Notes under the pieces: model-generated
What the model was told of the DNA's origin: nothing
The model's database searches: none
The model's input: the letters and a program-made list of their open reading frames with translations, nothing else
Part shown: positions 4,332 through 5,793 of the stretch, one piece after another
Position numbering within the stretch: the stretch's first letter is position 1
How the letters are laid out: each line of letters opens with the position of its first letter
Assembly (NCBI GenBank): GCA_023436745.1
Contig: JAEZHZ010000259.1
Coordinates: forward strand, 1-5,793
Length of the DNA stretch: 5,793 bases
Reading direction: 5' to 3'
Origin: Pseudomonadota bacterium
GTDB lineage: Bacteria > Pseudomonadota > Alphaproteobacteria > Rhizobiales > Devosiaceae
Made by a program: the position numbers and the translations under genes

Positions 4332-5793
4332 ATGCGGGAAAAACTCGTCGTCATCGGTGCCGGAATGGCCTCCGGCCGTATGCTGGAGCACCTGTTCGAA
4401 GCCGATCCGGAACGGTTCGAAGTCACCCTTTTCGGGGCCGAGCCGCGCGGAAACTACAACAGAATCATGCTTTCGCCGGTCCTGGCTGGCGAAAAGACCT
4501 ATGAGCAGATCGTCACTCACGACAGCGACTGGTACGCCGCCCATGGCGTACACACCCGCTTCGGCCAGACGGTCACCAGGATCGACCGGGTCGCAAGGAC
4601 CGTCTTCGCCGACGGGGTCGAGACACCCTACGACCGGCTGGTGATCGCGACCGGTTCCGCTCCTTTCATCCCGCCCATTGCCGGCCGGGAATTCCCCGGC
4701 GTCCGGGCCTTTCGCGATCTCGACGACGTCGAGGCAATGGTCGCGGCGGCGGCGAGACCCGGAGCGACGGCGGTGGTGATCGGCGGCGGATTGCTCGGCT
4801 TGGAAGCCGCCGCAGCCCTGCGGGGGCGGGGCATGGACGTGGTGGTCCTGCACCTCTCCGGCCACCTCATGGACCGCCAGCTCCAAGCCGCAGCCCGCTA
4901 TCTCCTCCGCCGCGAACTTGAAGGTCGTGGCATCAAGGTGCACTGCAAGGCCCAGACCCGTGCCATTCTCGGCAGCGACAGCGCCGAGGCCGTGGCGCTC
5001 GAGGATGGCACGATCTATCCCGCCAACCTGGTCGTCATGGCCGCAGGAATCCGCCCGGAGACGCGCCTCGCCACCGATGCCGGCATCGAGGTCGGTCGAG
5101 GCATCGTCGTTGACGACGCCATGCAGACCTCCGATCCAGGCATTCTCGCCATAGGCGAGTGCGTCGAGCATCGACAGACGGTCTACGGACTGGTGGCGCC
5201 GCTCTATGAGATGGCGAAGGTCGCCGCCCATGGGCTGGCCGGCCTGCCTTCCGCCTTCACGCCGGTGAAGACGGCGACGCAACTCAAGGTCACTGGCGTC
5301 AGCCTCTACTCTGCCGGCGATTTCGCCGAAGGCGAGGACCGCGAGGAGATCGTGCTGAGGGACGCTGCCGCGGGCGTCTACAAGCGGGTCGTTCTCAAGG
5401 ACAACCGGGTGCTGGGCGCGGTGCTGTACGGCGACACGGCCGACGGCTCCTGGTTCTTTGATCTGCTGAAGCGCGGTGTCGACGTTGCGCCGATGCGCGA
5501 CACACTGATCTTCGGTCAGAGCCGTTCGGGCGGTGCGGCGGCTGACCCCGTAGCAGCGGTGGCGGCGCTCCCGCCGGAAGCGGAAGTCTGCGGCTGCAAT
5601 GGCGTCTGCAAGGGAACGATCACCGGTGCCATCGCCGGCAAGGGCCTCACCTCGCTCGATGACGTGAGGGCGCATACCAAGGCTTCTGCATCCTGTGGGT
5701 CCTGCTCGGGACTCGTCGAGAAGCTGCTGATGGCAACACTGGGGGACCGCTACAACCCGGCGGCGATCCAGCCCATGTGCCCCTGTACCGAAC
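4332..5793 (+). CDS. nirB: Assimilatory NAD(P)H nitrite reductase large subunit, N-terminal part
   Basis: Only the first 487 residues are present; the reading frame is open at the window edge, against about 800-850 residues for full NirB. The enzyme reduces nitrite to ammonium in the cytoplasm, passing electrons from NAD(P)H through FAD and Fe-S centres to siroheme. Visible parts are an FAD-binding VVIGAGMASGR (6-16), the NirB-type stretch GNYNRIMLSPVLAGE, ATGS (106-109), a second Rossmann motif GGGLLG (151-156) for NAD(P)H, and AIGEC (273-277). A BFD-like [2Fe-2S] domain with Cys420, Cys422, Cys455 and Cys458 follows. The siroheme domains would lie beyond the edge. The closing MCPCTE resembles the NirB linker, which disfavours a stand-alone NasC-type reductase. 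The ATG at 4332 follows GGAG (4325-4328) after only 3 nt. It is expressed from the sigma-54 promoter through the NasT-controlled leader; nirD and a nitrate reductase gene are expected downstream. Confidence 0.92.
   Translation, partial: MREKLVVIGAGMASGRMLEHLFEADPERFEVTLFGAEPRGNYNRIMLSPVLAGEKTYEQIVTHDSDWYAAHGVHTRFGQTVTRIDRVARTVFADGVETPYDRLVIATGSAPFIPPIAGREFPGVRAFRDLDDVEAMVAAAARPGATAVVIGGGLLGLEAAAALRGRGMDVVVLHLSGHLMDRQLQAAARYLLRRELEGRGIKVHCKAQTRAILGSDSAEAVALEDGTIYPANLVVMAAGIRPETRLATDAGIEVGRGIVVDDAMQTSDPGILAIGECVEHRQTVYGLVAPLYEMAKVAAHGLAGLPSAFTPVKTATQLKVTGVSLYSAGDFAEGEDREEIVLRDAAAGVYKRVVLKDNRVLGAVLYGDTADGSWFFDLLKRGVDVAPMRDTLIFGQSRSGGAAADPVAAVAALPPEAEVCGCNGVCKGTITGAIAGKGLTSLDDVRAHTKASASCGSCSGLVEKLLMATLGDRYNPAAIQPMCPCTE

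Noticed and set aside
4218..5675. Open reading frame of 485 codons on the minus strand, opposite nirB
   Set aside because: Long antisense frames are common opposite GC-rich genes. The translation shows no recognisable domain, while the + strand frame is unmistakably NirB.

Overview
The window reads as a high-GC, ordinary chromosomal region, most likely from an alphaproteobacterium. This is inferred from GC-rich codon use, an EcfG-type (general stress sigma factor) promoter, and the gene order nasT-nasS followed by an assimilatory nitrite reductase gene. I cannot name the genus. All four genes lie on the + strand. I see no mobile element, tRNA, rRNA or CRISPR array.

Layout. (1) Positions 14-41 are an intrinsic terminator for a gene that ends left of the window. 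(2) Positions 42-286 are a non-coding leader with a match to the EcfG promoter consensus (GGAAC-N17-CGTT), followed by treZ (287-2122), malto-oligosyltrehalose trehalohydrolase, the second enzyme of the TreY-TreZ trehalose route. (3) Positions 2123-2254 hold a perfect 11-bp inverted repeat. (4) nasT (2255-2842) encodes an ANTAR-type RNA-binding antiterminator. nasS (2856-4076) encodes its cytoplasmic nitrate-sensing partner and follows after 13 bp with a strong ribosome binding site. (5) Positions 4077-4331 are a compact control region: an NtrC-like dyad that may also act as the nasTS terminator, a near-perfect sigma-54 promoter, two consecutive hairpins with the A1/G4 hexaloops expected of an ANTAR target, and an intrinsic terminator that shares sequence with the second hairpin. 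(6) nirB (4332 to beyond the window edge) encodes the large subunit of NADH-dependent nitrite reductase; only its first 487 residues are present.

How the parts fit together. The model is that sigma-54, probably with NtrC, starts nirB transcription under nitrogen limitation. By default the RNA terminates just before the nirB ribosome binding site. When nitrate is present, NasS releases NasT, NasT dimers hold the two hairpins, the terminator cannot form, and nirB and presumably downstream nitrate-assimilation genes are expressed. Nitrogen shortage and nitrate would therefore both be required. treZ appears to be a separate stress-response unit.

The components belong to known families, so I do not claim a new kind of system. 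The most informative content is the fully readable leader at 4198-4320, where the predicted transcription start falls two bases before the first ANTAR hairpin.
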